Of a DNA stretch of 64,000 nucleotides, positions 1 through 7,806 are shown piece by piece. Each line of letters starts with the position of its first letter. Within the stretch, counting starts at the first letter, position 1. The stretch comes from JAFLCL01 sp039809495 (lineage in GTDB: Bacteria > Myxococcota_A > Polyangia > Polyangiales > Sandaracinaceae). The notes beneath the pieces are model-generated. The model saw nothing but the letters and a program-made list of their open reading frames with translations, had not been told where the DNA came from and did no database searches. Where the stretch lies: positions 124,001 to 188,000 of the forward strand of contig JBDHVC010000001.1 of the NCBI GenBank assembly GCA_039809495.1, read 5' to 3'. A program made the position numbers and the translations under genes.

Positions 1-906
1 GATCGCGCGGAGGTTCGAGGGCACGTCGAAGACGCCGCGCTGCTTCGCCGCGGCGAGCACGCGCAGCGCCTCGCGGTAGCCGCGCGTCAGGATCCGTCGC
101 GCGTTCTGCCGATCGAAGAACCCGAAGCGGCCGAGGTCCGCCGAGACGTTGAGGATGGCGAGGTTCGGGTGGAGCCGATGCATCAGGTCGATGCCTCGGC
201 GCTCCTTCTCCGAGAGGACGATGTTCGCCATCTGCCTGGCGACGGTGGGCAGCGAGCCGAGCGCGATCGAGGGCTCGTCCTTGCGGGTGACGTGGGGTCG
301 ATAGACGTTCGAGATGATGACGACGTCGGCGCCCGCCTCCACCGCGAGGTCGATGCTCAAAGTCCGCGTCACCTCGCCGTCGACGTAGTAGCGATCGCCG
401 ATGCGGTAGGGGCGAAAGAGGAGCGGCACGCAGCAGGACGCCGCCACGGCCTGGCTGATCGGGACGTCGTCCTCGTACCCCGCGCCGAAGACGACCCGGC
501 CGCGCCCATCGACGTCGGTCGCCGTGACGAGGACGGGCTTCTCGAGCTTGCGGAAGTCGTTCGTCGGGAGCCGATCGCGGAGGAAGCGCTCGAACCGATC
601 GATCGAGAGCAGCCCGCTCGTGAGCCAGCCCGGCGACCTGACCTGCTCGAGGCTCGGCGCTCCGACGAAGAAGCGCCCCTTCATCGCCGCGTCCGGGTTC
701 TCCCTTCGCCACGTAGGCCGGATCCAGTCGACCATCTCGTCGACCGACACCCCCTGCGCGAAGAAGGCGCCCGCGATGGCGCCGGTCGAGGCCCCAACGT
801 AGACGTCGGCGCGGATCCCCAGCTCTTCCATCGCGCGAAGGACGCCCAGATGGGCGATGCCCTTCGCGGCTCCGCCCGATCCGAGGAACGCGACGCGCGG
901 CTTCAT
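1..906 (-). CDS. Patatin-like phospholipase (3' end beyond window)
   Basis: The first 302 codons of a patatin-family serine lipid acyl hydrolase are present; the C-terminus lies outside the window. The N-terminus has the glycine-rich oxyanion loop (GSGG at residues 9-12) and the nucleophile elbow GASTG with Ser40. The catalytic Asp of the Ser-Asp dyad is in YYVDGEV. Patatin domains of this size usually hydrolyse phospholipid or lysophospholipid ester bonds. I see no signal peptide, so it is probably cytoplasmic or peripherally bound to membrane. The start is the ATG at 906, just before the nucleotide-binding-like first strand. The small membrane-protein gene upstream has the same orientation, with a gap of about 100 bp. 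The family is clear; the substrate cannot be predicted. Confidence 0.9.
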   Translation of the reverse strand, partial: MKPRVAFLGSGGAAKGIAHLGVLRAMEELGIRADVYVGASTGAIAGAFFAQGVSVDEMVDWIRPTWRRENPDAAMKGRFFVGAPSLEQVRSPGWLTSGLLSIDRFERFLRDRLPTNDFRKLEKPVLVTATDVDGRGRVVFGAGYEDDVPISQAVAASCCVPLLFRPYRIGDRYYVDGEVTRTLSIDLAVEAGADVVIISNVYRPHVTRKDEPSIALGSLPTVARQMANIVLSEKERRGIDLMHRLHPNLAILNVSADLGRFGFFDRQNARRILTRGYREALRVLAAAKQRGVFDVPSNLRAI

Positions 907-1006
907 CCGAGCCGCCTCGCGTCCTCGTCCCGTCTCTCAGGCGGCCCAGCCGCGCAGCTCGCCCCATCCCCTTCGAGCGTCGGGCTCATGTCGAGCGCTT
1001 GGCGAC

Positions 1007-1174
1007 TCACTGCCGCTGCATGCCGCGCGTCTGCTGGACGCTGAGATCCCCACCTTGGGCGCCTCCGTAGGGAGGGAGCCCCGCGAAGAAGGCGATCCCG
1101 AGATAGACGAGCGCGATCGCGCCGACGACGATCGCGCCCTTCACCGGCGCGCTGAGATCTTCCCAGAAGGACAT
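1007..1174 (-). CDS. Small single-span membrane protein, 55 aa
   Basis: This short reading frame begins with ATG preceded by a good AAGGAG ribosome-binding site 7 bases upstream. It encodes a short amphipathic start (MSFWEDLSAPVKG), one hydrophobic segment at about residues 12-32 (AIVVGAIALVYLGIAFFAG) and a polar Gln/Arg-containing tail. It is divergent from the acyl-CoA ligase gene, with starts 47 bp apart, so the two share a promoter region. No known family is recognised. The RBS, high third-position GC and a clean membrane span argue for a real gene, but its size keeps confidence moderate. Confidence 0.6.
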   Translation of the reverse strand: MSFWEDLSAPVKGAIVVGAIALVYLGIAFFAGLPPYGGAQGGDLSVQQTRGMQRQ

Positions 1175-1221
1175 GGACACACTCCTTGATGCGGGCTCTA
1201 TCCTAGAGAAGAGGCGTCGCC

Positions 1222-2913
1222 ATGGTCAACAACAACTCACCGCTCTCCCTGCTCCGCGCGCGCGCCCTCGAGCTCGGGCGCGTCCCCTCGCTGGGCCTCG
1301 CGGCGCTCCGGCTCGGCAAGCGCACCGGCGCGCTCTACGAGGTGAACCTCCCGACGGTGCGGGCGGCGCTCGAGCAGCGGCGTGGCGGGGGGCTCGGGCT
1401 CGCGTCGATCTTCCGGGTCCACGCGGCGGGTCGGCCGGACGCGATCGCGCTCGCGGACGAGGCGCGGCGCCTGTCGTACGCGGAGGTCGATCGACGCATC
1501 GATCGCGTCGTGACCGAGCTGTCCGCGCGGGGGCTCGGGAAGGGCTCGCCGATCGTCATCGCGCTCCACAACCGGGTCGAGCTGCTTGAGCTCCAGGCCG
1601 TGGCGACGCGGCTCGGCGGCGCCGCCGTCTCCGCCAGCTGGCGGAGCACGGTGGACGAGCTGGCGTACGTCGTCTCGCACTCGGGCGCTCGCGCCCTGGT
1701 CATCGAGGCCGAGCTGGCGGCGCCCGTCCTCCGTTCGCGCGAGCGCTTCACGGGGATCGGCGAGAACCTGATCGTCGTCGGAGAGGCGACCCCAGGCGCG
1801 CTCTCCTACGACGGTCTCGCGGAGCGCGGGCGGCTCGAGGCGCGCGAGGATGGCGCCGAGGACGGATCGGTCGTCATCTACACCTCGGGCACGACCGGGA
1901 AGCCCAAGGGCGCGGTGCGCTCGTTCGGGCGCGACGCGCACCTCGCGTATCTCCGCATGGTCGGCGAGCTGCCGGTGCGCGCGGGCGATCGACACCTCGC
2001 GATCTGCCCGCTCTACCACTCGACCGCGTTCGGCTTCGCGACGATCACGCTGGCGCTCGGCGGGAGCGTGTTCGTCGAGCGGAGGTTCGACGCGGAGGGG
2101 GCGCTCGCCCGCATCGATCGCGAGCGGATCACGACCACCGCGGTGGTGCCGACGATGCTCCACCGCATCCTCGAGCTCCCAGAGGCGATCCTCGAGCGGT
2201 CCTCGCTGCGATCGCTGCGCGCCGTGCTCTCCGGAGGCGCTCCCTTGTCGGGGACGCTCGCGCGCCGCTTCGCGGCGACGTTCGGGCACATCCTCTACAA
2301 TTTCTACGGCGCGACGGAGACGGGGATCAACACGATCGCGACGCCCGGCGAGCTCCTGCGCGCGCCCGGGACGATCGGGCACGCCATCCCCGGAAACGAG
2401 ATCCGCCTCCTCGACGAGCGGGGGCGCGAGGTCGACGTCGGCGTCACGGGCGAGCTCTTCGTGAGGAACGGGATGCTCGTGCACTACCACGGGGACGACG
2501 CGGCGACGCGCGCGTCGATCCGCGACGGCTTCTTCTCGGTCGGGGATCTGGCGCACCGCGACGTCCATGGCCTCTTTCACATCGATGGCCGCAAGCGCGA
2601 CATGCTGATCAGCGGGGGCGTCAACGTGTACCCGGCCGAGGTGGAGGAGGTGCTCGCCAGCCACCCGAGCGTCGCCGAGGCGGCGGTGATCGGGATCCCC
2701 GACGAGGACCTCGGCGAGAAGGTCCAGGCCTTCGTTGCGCTCCGGTCGGGCGCGAGCGCGAGCGCGGAGGAGCTGGTCGCGTTCGCGCGGACGCGCCTGT
2801 CGGGCCCCAAGCTCCCGCGCGAGATCGTGTTCCTCCCGGAGCTCCCGAAGAACCCGACGGGCAAGGTCCTCAAGCGCGAGCTCCGCGCGCGATCGAGCGA
2901 CCCGCGACGTTGA
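1222..2913 (+). CDS. AMP-dependent acyl-CoA synthetase (ANL family)
   Basis: This 563-aa adenylate-forming enzyme probably activates a fatty acid to acyl-AMP and then acyl-CoA. The P-loop-like signature YTSGTTGKPKGA, the A5-like YGATE motif, the A8 hinge GDLAHRD with GRKRDMLISGG, and the C-terminal catalytic lysine motif NPTGKVLKREL are all present, so it looks catalytically complete. Length fits fatty-acyl or long-chain acyl-CoA ligases. An N-terminal extension of about 60 residues precedes the core and could help membrane association. The ATG at 1222 has only a weak upstream purine stretch. The pseudo-ATPase gene follows closely. Substrate chain length cannot be read from sequence; the enzyme could serve beta-oxidation (a thiolase is at 23.2 kb) or lipid synthesis. 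Confidence 0.9.
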   Translation: MVNNNSPLSLLRARALELGRVPSLGLAALRLGKRTGALYEVNLPTVRAALEQRRGGGLGLASIFRVHAAGRPDAIALADEARRLSYAEVDRRIDRVVTELSARGLGKGSPIVIALHNRVELLELQAVATRLGGAAVSASWRSTVDELAYVVSHSGARALVIEAELAAPVLRSRERFTGIGENLIVVGEATPGALSYDGLAERGRLEAREDGAEDGSVVIYTSGTTGKPKGAVRSFGRDAHLAYLRMVGELPVRAGDRHLAICPLYHSTAFGFATITLALGGSVFVERRFDAEGALARIDRERITTTAVVPTMLHRILELPEAILERSSLRSLRAVLSGGAPLSGTLARRFAATFGHILYNFYGATETGINTIATPGELLRAPGTIGHAIPGNEIRLLDERGREVDVGVTGELFVRNGMLVHYHGDDAATRASIRDGFFSVGDLAHRDVHGLFHIDGRKRDMLISGGVNVYPAEVEEVLASHPSVAEAAVIGIPDEDLGEKVQAFVALRSGASASAEELVAFARTRLSGPKLPREIVFLPELPKNPTGKVLKRELRARSSDPRR

Positions 2914-2948
2914 CGGCTCGGGCCCCTGCGGCTAACGGCGTCCGAGCG

Positions 2949-5147
2949 ATGTCTCGTCGCGTCTTCGAGCCGGAGATCCCTTGCGCCCGCTGCGGCGCGC
3001 CCGTCGAGCCCGTTCGCGCGCCCTGTGTCTCGTGGCTCGATGGCGAGGAGCGGCCTCGCGTCTACTGCGGCGCGAGCTGCCGCGACGCCGACGCGCGGCC
3101 CGCGCCCGCCGTCCCCGCCGAGCGCTCGCCCCGCGTCAGCCGCGCGAGCGAGACGTGGTCGCAGGACTCCGAGCTGCTCGTCCCGCGCGTCCAGCGCGCC
3201 TCGAGCGCGACCTGGACTGGCCGACACGATGCGCTCGCGCCCGCCGCGCCGCTCGCCCCGCCGCCGACCCTCGCGCTCGGGCTCGCGTGCGCCGCGATCG
3301 TCACCGCGGCGTTCGCGCGCACCCACTCCATCGTCGCGATCGCGGCGGTCTTCGTGCTCGGCTCGGCGCTCGCCGCGCTCGCAGGCGGAGCCCACCTCCG
3401 GACGTCGGCGGGCTGGCTCGCGTATCTGGCAGGCCCCATCGCGGCGGGCTTCGCGACCCTCTCGGCGATCTCGTTCCATCACGACGGCGACGACGCCCGC
3501 CTCGCGCTCGTCGGCGCGGCGTTCGTCGCCGCGCTCGCCAACCTGAGGTGGTGGCTCGACTCGCTGACGGACGCGCCGATCCACGCCCTCGGGTCGCGCC
3601 TGCGCCACGCGCTGCCGAGCGCCTCGCGGCTCATCCGAGCCGATGGGGCGCTCGTCGAGACGCCGGAGGACAAGGTCCGCGTCGGCGAAGAGATCGAGGT
3701 GGCCGAGGGCGAGCGCGTGACGGTCGACGGCGTGATCTCGCGCGGGAGCGCGCTCGTCCTGCCCTACCCCGCGGCGCGCTCGCCCCGGCGACGCGTCGTC
3801 GGCCAGCCGCTGCTCGCGGGCGCGCGCATCGTCGAGGGGCGCGTGCGGGTCCGCGCGACGCACGTCGGCGCCGATCGCGCGCTCCTTCGGCCGCTCGGCT
3901 TCGGAGACGCGACGGCGCGCGACGCGGCCTCCCTCACCCGCCGCGCCGCGCGCTTGCTCGCGCTGGCGGCGCTCTTCACGCTCGGGGGCGCGATCCTCGG
4001 CGTCCTGCTCGCGCCCGCGGAGGCCGGCCTCGGCGCGCGCCTCGCCGCGGCCGCCGCCGCCCTCGTCGCCGTGCCCGTCCTCGCCCTGCGACGCGCCTCG
4101 TCGATGCCCTACACGGCGGCGGGCCTCGCGGCGGTCGAGCGAGGGATCCGGTTCGCGAGCGCCGCCACCATCGACGCGGCCGGCCGTGTGTCCTCGACCG
4201 TGCTCTCGACGCACGGGACGCTCACGGAGGGCGCGCCCGAGGTCGTCGAGGTGCACGGGATCGACACGCAGAGCCCCGACGAGGTCGAGCGCGCGCTGCT
4301 GCTCGCGGCGGCCGCCGAGGAGGGGAGCGTCCACCCGTTCGCTCGCGCGATCGCGACGCGCGCCGGCGATCGAGCGCTGCCGAGCGTCCGGAAGATCACG
4401 AAGGTCCCCGGCCGAGGGGTGCGCGCGACGAGCGCCGCGGGCGAGACGATCCTCGTCGGGAGCCGCACGCTCCTGCTCGACGACGGAACGAGCGTCGCGG
4501 TCGCCGAGGGAGCGGTCCAGCGCGCCGAGGAGCGCGGTCAGTCCGTCGTCTTCGTCGCCGAGCAGTCGAGGGCGCGCGCGTGGATCGCGATCCGCGACGA
4601 GGTCCGGCCGGGCGCTCGCGCCTCGGTGCAGCGCATGATCGATCTCGACGTGGAGGTCCTCGTGCTGAGCGGCGACCATCGCGGCACGGTCGAGGCGCTC
4701 GCGCGCGCCGTCGACGTGGACAACGTGAAGGCGGAGCTCGCGCCCGACGAGCGAGCCGCCGAGGTGCGCCGGCTCCGCGAGCTCGGGAGCCGCGTCTGCG
4801 TGGTCGGGCACGTCACGCACGACGCGGAGATGCTCAGCGCGGCGGACGTCCCGCTCATGCTCGACGCGGCCGGCGCGCCCGAGGCGGACCGCGGGATCTC
4901 CCTCGCGAGCGACGATCTCCGCGACGCGAGCGCGGCGCTCTGGATCGCGCGCGCCGCGCGGCACGACGCCCTGCGCGCGAGCGTCGCCGCGATCGCGGCG
5001 GGGTGCCTGCTCGCCCTCGTGGGCGCCCTCGGGCTCGCCGCGCCTGGCGTCGTCGCGGTGCTCGCGGTCTTCGTGGACCTCTACTCGCTCCCCGTCGCCG
5101 CGCGGGTGCTCTCGCGGATCGATCTGCGCTTCCCGAGCCGCGGCTGA
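2949..5147 (+). CDS. P1B-type ATPase pseudoenzyme (CcoI/FixI-like architecture)
   Basis: This 732-aa protein has the layout of a heavy-metal P1B ATPase. It has an N-terminal Cys-rich motif (CARCG...YCGASC) like the metal-binding domain of CcoI/FixI copper pumps, several membrane spans, an actuator region with the family phrase RATHVGAD, an N-domain with SVHPFARAI (HP motif) and PGRGV, and C-terminal spans. Catalytic motifs are replaced: DKTGTLT reads STHGTLT (4206-4226; Asp to Ser), GDGxNDxP reads GHVTHDAE (4806-4829; Asp to His), TGES is gone, and the membrane CPC reads VPVLALRR. The frame is intact and GC-rich codon use is normal, so it is not a decaying pseudogene. It cannot form the phosphoenzyme; a metal-sensing, chaperone or regulatory role is possible. 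An upstream TTG start at 2910 is less likely. Confidence 0.85.
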   Translation: MSRRVFEPEIPCARCGAPVEPVRAPCVSWLDGEERPRVYCGASCRDADARPAPAVPAERSPRVSRASETWSQDSELLVPRVQRASSATWTGRHDALAPAAPLAPPPTLALGLACAAIVTAAFARTHSIVAIAAVFVLGSALAALAGGAHLRTSAGWLAYLAGPIAAGFATLSAISFHHDGDDARLALVGAAFVAALANLRWWLDSLTDAPIHALGSRLRHALPSASRLIRADGALVETPEDKVRVGEEIEVAEGERVTVDGVISRGSALVLPYPAARSPRRRVVGQPLLAGARIVEGRVRVRATHVGADRALLRPLGFGDATARDAASLTRRAARLLALAALFTLGGAILGVLLAPAEAGLGARLAAAAAALVAVPVLALRRASSMPYTAAGLAAVERGIRFASAATIDAAGRVSSTVLSTHGTLTEGAPEVVEVHGIDTQSPDEVERALLLAAAAEEGSVHPFARAIATRAGDRALPSVRKITKVPGRGVRATSAAGETILVGSRTLLLDDGTSVAVAEGAVQRAEERGQSVVFVAEQSRARAWIAIRDEVRPGARASVQRMIDLDVEVLVLSGDHRGTVEALARAVDVDNVKAELAPDERAAEVRRLRELGSRVCVVGHVTHDAEMLSAADVPLMLDAAGAPEADRGISLASDDLRDASAALWIARAARHDALRASVAAIAAGCLLALVGALGLAAPGVVAVLAVFVDLYSLPVAARVLSRIDLRFPSRG

Positions 5148-5154
5148 TCGCCGA

Positions 5155-6825
5155 TCAGTCGGTCACGTGGACGAAGGTCCCGGGGCGACCGGCGCCGGCG
5201 ACGACGCCGTGCCAGCCCGGCGGCAGGACCGGCGCCGTCCACTGGAAGAGCCAGCGCGCGTCCGCCGGCGCGAGGTTGACGCAGCCGTGGCTGCGCGGGC
5301 GGCCGAACCGGTCGTGCCAGATGGCCGCGTGGAGCGCGAAGCTGCCATCGTAGTACATGGTCCAGGGGACGTCCTCGATCGAGTACGCCTCGTTCGCCGA
5401 CGAGGTGTCGTCCATCGTCGCCGAGACGTGCTTGCTCTGGATGCGGAAGGTCCCCGTCGGGGTCTCGAACCCTGCCCTCCCGCTCGAGACGAGCGTCGCG
5501 AACACGGGTCGATCACCCTCGTAGGCCACCAGCGTCTGGCGCGCGAGCGCGACGTGGATCCACTTGTCGTTCGGCCCGATCCCGCGAGGGCGCGCGATCG
5601 GCTCGATGAGGCGGAGGTTCGACTCGCGCACGACCGCGCCGGCGCGGGTGATCCGGTAGGGGTTGCCGCCGCGATCGAGCGTCTCCTCTTGGAGCAGGAG
5701 GGGGGCGTGGAAGTCGAGCACGCTCGCCGCGCGGAGCGCGCCCGTTGCGGGATCGCGCGCGAAGGATTGGGCGCCCTGCCGGTAGACGAAGCCGAGCGGC
5801 GGCTGCCAGCGCCCACCGAGCACGACGCCCCGCATCGCCGGAGGGGTCACGACCGTCATCGCGTCCGCGGGGACGTAGGCGCCTCGGATCGTCCGGAAGT
5901 ACCGGACGCCGTCGACGAGCTCTTCGCGGTCGACGCTCACGTAGAAGCCCCGCTGCATGCGCATCCGAAAGAACGACGGGAGCGCGCTCGAGGGGGGGGC
6001 CTCGGCGCTCTGGAGCTGGGGCGGAGCCTCGGGGCTCGGATCCGGTCCGCTCTCGCCCTCGGCCGCGGGAGCGGAGGCGCTCACGGCGAGCGCGGCCACG
6101 CGCGCCTGCTCGCGAAGCTGCGCCATGATCCGCTCGCCGTCCGCGACCTCGCTCGGCCGCGGGGCGCGCCAGTACTGGGGCGCGTCGGCGCGGCCGACGG
6201 AGGCGTACGCGTAGGGCATCGACGCGTCGAGCGCGGGTGCCACCGGGGAGCCGTCGAAGGTCTGCTCGCGGTCGCCGAGCTGGTATCCGGTCCCGCGACA
6301 GACGTAGCCCCCGCCGACGACCTCGTGCCAGGTGCGATCGCAGCCCGGCCCTCGGACGCCCGCCTTCGCGCGAAACTGCGCGCCTCGCCGCATGTACCCG
6401 ATGATCGGGCTCGCGCCGTCGGGCCGCGCGCGGACGTGCGCGAGGTAGTGATAACAGACGCCGAAGAGCGGCCACGTGCGGTCGAAGTCGGCGCGCTCGC
6501 GCAGCCGCGCCGCCCGCAGCTCGGCCTCCGGATCGGGCGGCGGCGTGACGGCGCTCGTGGCTGGAGCCACCCCTGCGCTCTCGTCGCGCGCGGGCGTCGG
6601 CGCGCTCTGCGTCCCTCGTGGCGCCTCGCGCCGCGCGAGGAGCGCGGCGGCCTCGTCGTTCGTGGGCGTCGCGGGCGCGATCACGGCCTCACGCCCCGCG
6701 TCCTCTTCCGCCTCGTCGATCGAGGCCGAGGTGTCGAACGGGACGTCGCAGCTGAGGAGCGCCAGCGAGACCGCGAGCGATTGGGCGCCGCGACGCAGGC
6801 CGAACGTTCGGACACGAGCGAGCAT
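5155..6825 (-). CDS. L,D-transpeptidase (YkuD) lipoprotein
   Basis: This 556-aa exported protein has a signal sequence ending in LALLSC (Cys26, lipobox) and an acidic Ala/Pro linker. A middle section contains an SH3-like segment with paired Cys, and a C-terminal YkuD catalytic domain follows (about residues 420-545). The catalytic motif HAAIWHD...SHGCVNL, with its His and Cys, is complete. Such enzymes form 3-3 peptidoglycan cross-links or attach lipoproteins to peptidoglycan. The protein is much longer than a minimal YkuD enzyme; the long N-terminal part probably contacts the cell wall. It converges with the pseudo-ATPase gene with only 7 bp between stop codons. The catalytic assignment is firm; the exact cell-wall reaction is not known. 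Confidence 0.9.
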   Translation of the reverse strand: MLARVRTFGLRRGAQSLAVSLALLSCDVPFDTSASIDEAEEDAGREAVIAPATPTNDEAAALLARREAPRGTQSAPTPARDESAGVAPATSAVTPPPDPEAELRAARLRERADFDRTWPLFGVCYHYLAHVRARPDGASPIIGYMRRGAQFRAKAGVRGPGCDRTWHEVVGGGYVCRGTGYQLGDREQTFDGSPVAPALDASMPYAYASVGRADAPQYWRAPRPSEVADGERIMAQLREQARVAALAVSASAPAAEGESGPDPSPEAPPQLQSAEAPPSSALPSFFRMRMQRGFYVSVDREELVDGVRYFRTIRGAYVPADAMTVVTPPAMRGVVLGGRWQPPLGFVYRQGAQSFARDPATGALRAASVLDFHAPLLLQEETLDRGGNPYRITRAGAVVRESNLRLIEPIARPRGIGPNDKWIHVALARQTLVAYEGDRPVFATLVSSGRAGFETPTGTFRIQSKHVSATMDDTSSANEAYSIEDVPWTMYYDGSFALHAAIWHDRFGRPRSHGCVNLAPADARWLFQWTAPVLPPGWHGVVAGAGRPGTFVHVTD

Positions 6826-6942
6826 CGAGCGAGCGTTCGCACGCCGCGCGCGCTCACGTCCAGAAAGCGACCGACGGCGCGCCTCGCTCGACGTGATCCG
6901 CCCCGCGGGGGTGCGCTAGGACTCATGCCGTGAGCGCGGGCG

Positions 6943-7806
6943 TCAGCGCGAGCCGACCCGCGCCTCGGCCGCGTCGATCGTGTTCGAGAGGAGCATCGCG
7001 ATCGTCATCGGCCCCACCCCTCCGGGGACGGGCGTGATCGCGCTGGCGCGCTCGGCGGCGCCCTCGAAGTCGACGTCGCCGACCAGCTTGCCGTCGGCCC
7101 CGCGGTTGATCCCGACGTCGATGACGACCGCGCCCTCGCGGATCCAGCCGCCCTGGACGAGCCGCGGCTTGCCGACGGCCGCGATGACGACGTCGGCCTC
7201 GCGGACGCGCGCTTCGAGGTCCCGCGTGCGTGAGTGCGCGAGCACGACGGTCGCGTTGCGCTCGAGGAGCATGGCCGCGATGGGCTTGCCGACGAGGCTC
7301 GAGCGGCCGATGACGATGGCGCGCGCGCCCTCGAGCGCGATCCCGGCCTCGTCGAGGATCCGCATGCAGCCGTGGGGCGTGCAGGGGCGCAGGCCGGCTC
7401 GGCCTCCCCAGAGCCGGCCGATGCTCGTCGGCGTGAGCCCGTCGACGTCCTTCGCCGGGTCGATCGCGTCGATCACGGCGTTCGGATCGAGGCCCGTCGG
7501 GAGAGGGAGCTGGACGAGGATCCCGTCCACGTCGTCGGCCGCGCCGAGCGCGCGCACCTTCGCGAGGAGGGTCTCGATCGAGGTGTCGGCGGGGAGCCGG
7601 TGCACGGCCCCTCGGAGCCCCACCTTGGTCGCCGCGAGCTCCTTGTTGCGGACGTAGACCTGAGAGGCGGGATCGTCGCCGACGAGGATCACCTCGAGCC
7701 CGGGCGCCCGCCCGTGCTTGGCGTGGAAGCGCGACGCGCGCGCCGCGACCTCCGCCTTCACCTTCTCCGCGAAGGCCTTGCCATCGATCGACCGGGCGCG
7801 GGTCAT
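6943..7806 (-). CDS. folD: Methylenetetrahydrofolate dehydrogenase/cyclohydrolase
   Basis: This 287-aa FolD is a bifunctional NADP-dependent 5,10-methylene-THF dehydrogenase and methenyl-THF cyclohydrolase of cytoplasmic one-carbon metabolism. Visible signatures are SQVYVRNKE near the substrate site, QLPLP, the nucleotide-binding GRSSLVGKP and the C-terminal PVPGGVGPMTIAMLL. Length is typical (about 285 residues). Its ATG overlaps the ileS stop codon as ATGA (7803-7806), so it is translationally coupled to ileS. An in-frame upstream extension lies within ileS and is not part of folD. Confidence 0.97.
   Translation of the reverse strand: MTRARSIDGKAFAEKVKAEVAARASRFHAKHGRAPGLEVILVGDDPASQVYVRNKELAATKVGLRGAVHRLPADTSIETLLAKVRALGAADDVDGILVQLPLPTGLDPNAVIDAIDPAKDVDGLTPTSIGRLWGGRAGLRPCTPHGCMRILDEAGIALEGARAIVIGRSSLVGKPIAAMLLERNATVVLAHSRTRDLEARVREADVVIAAVGKPRLVQGGWIREGAVVIDVGINRGADGKLVGDVDFEGAAERASAITPVPGGVGPMTIAMLLSNTIDAAEARVGSR

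Noticed and set aside
2577..4964. A 795-codon frame antisense to the acyl-CoA ligase end and the pseudo-ATPase
   Set aside because: Its translation is Arg/Glu/Asp-rich low complexity; the plus strand shows conserved P-type ATPase and ligase motifs.
5144..5158. A perfect palindrome ctgatcgccgatcag between convergent genes
   Set aside because: The two stop codons (TGA and its complement TCA) form part of it, it leaves no room for a loop and there is no T-run, so it is not called a terminator.
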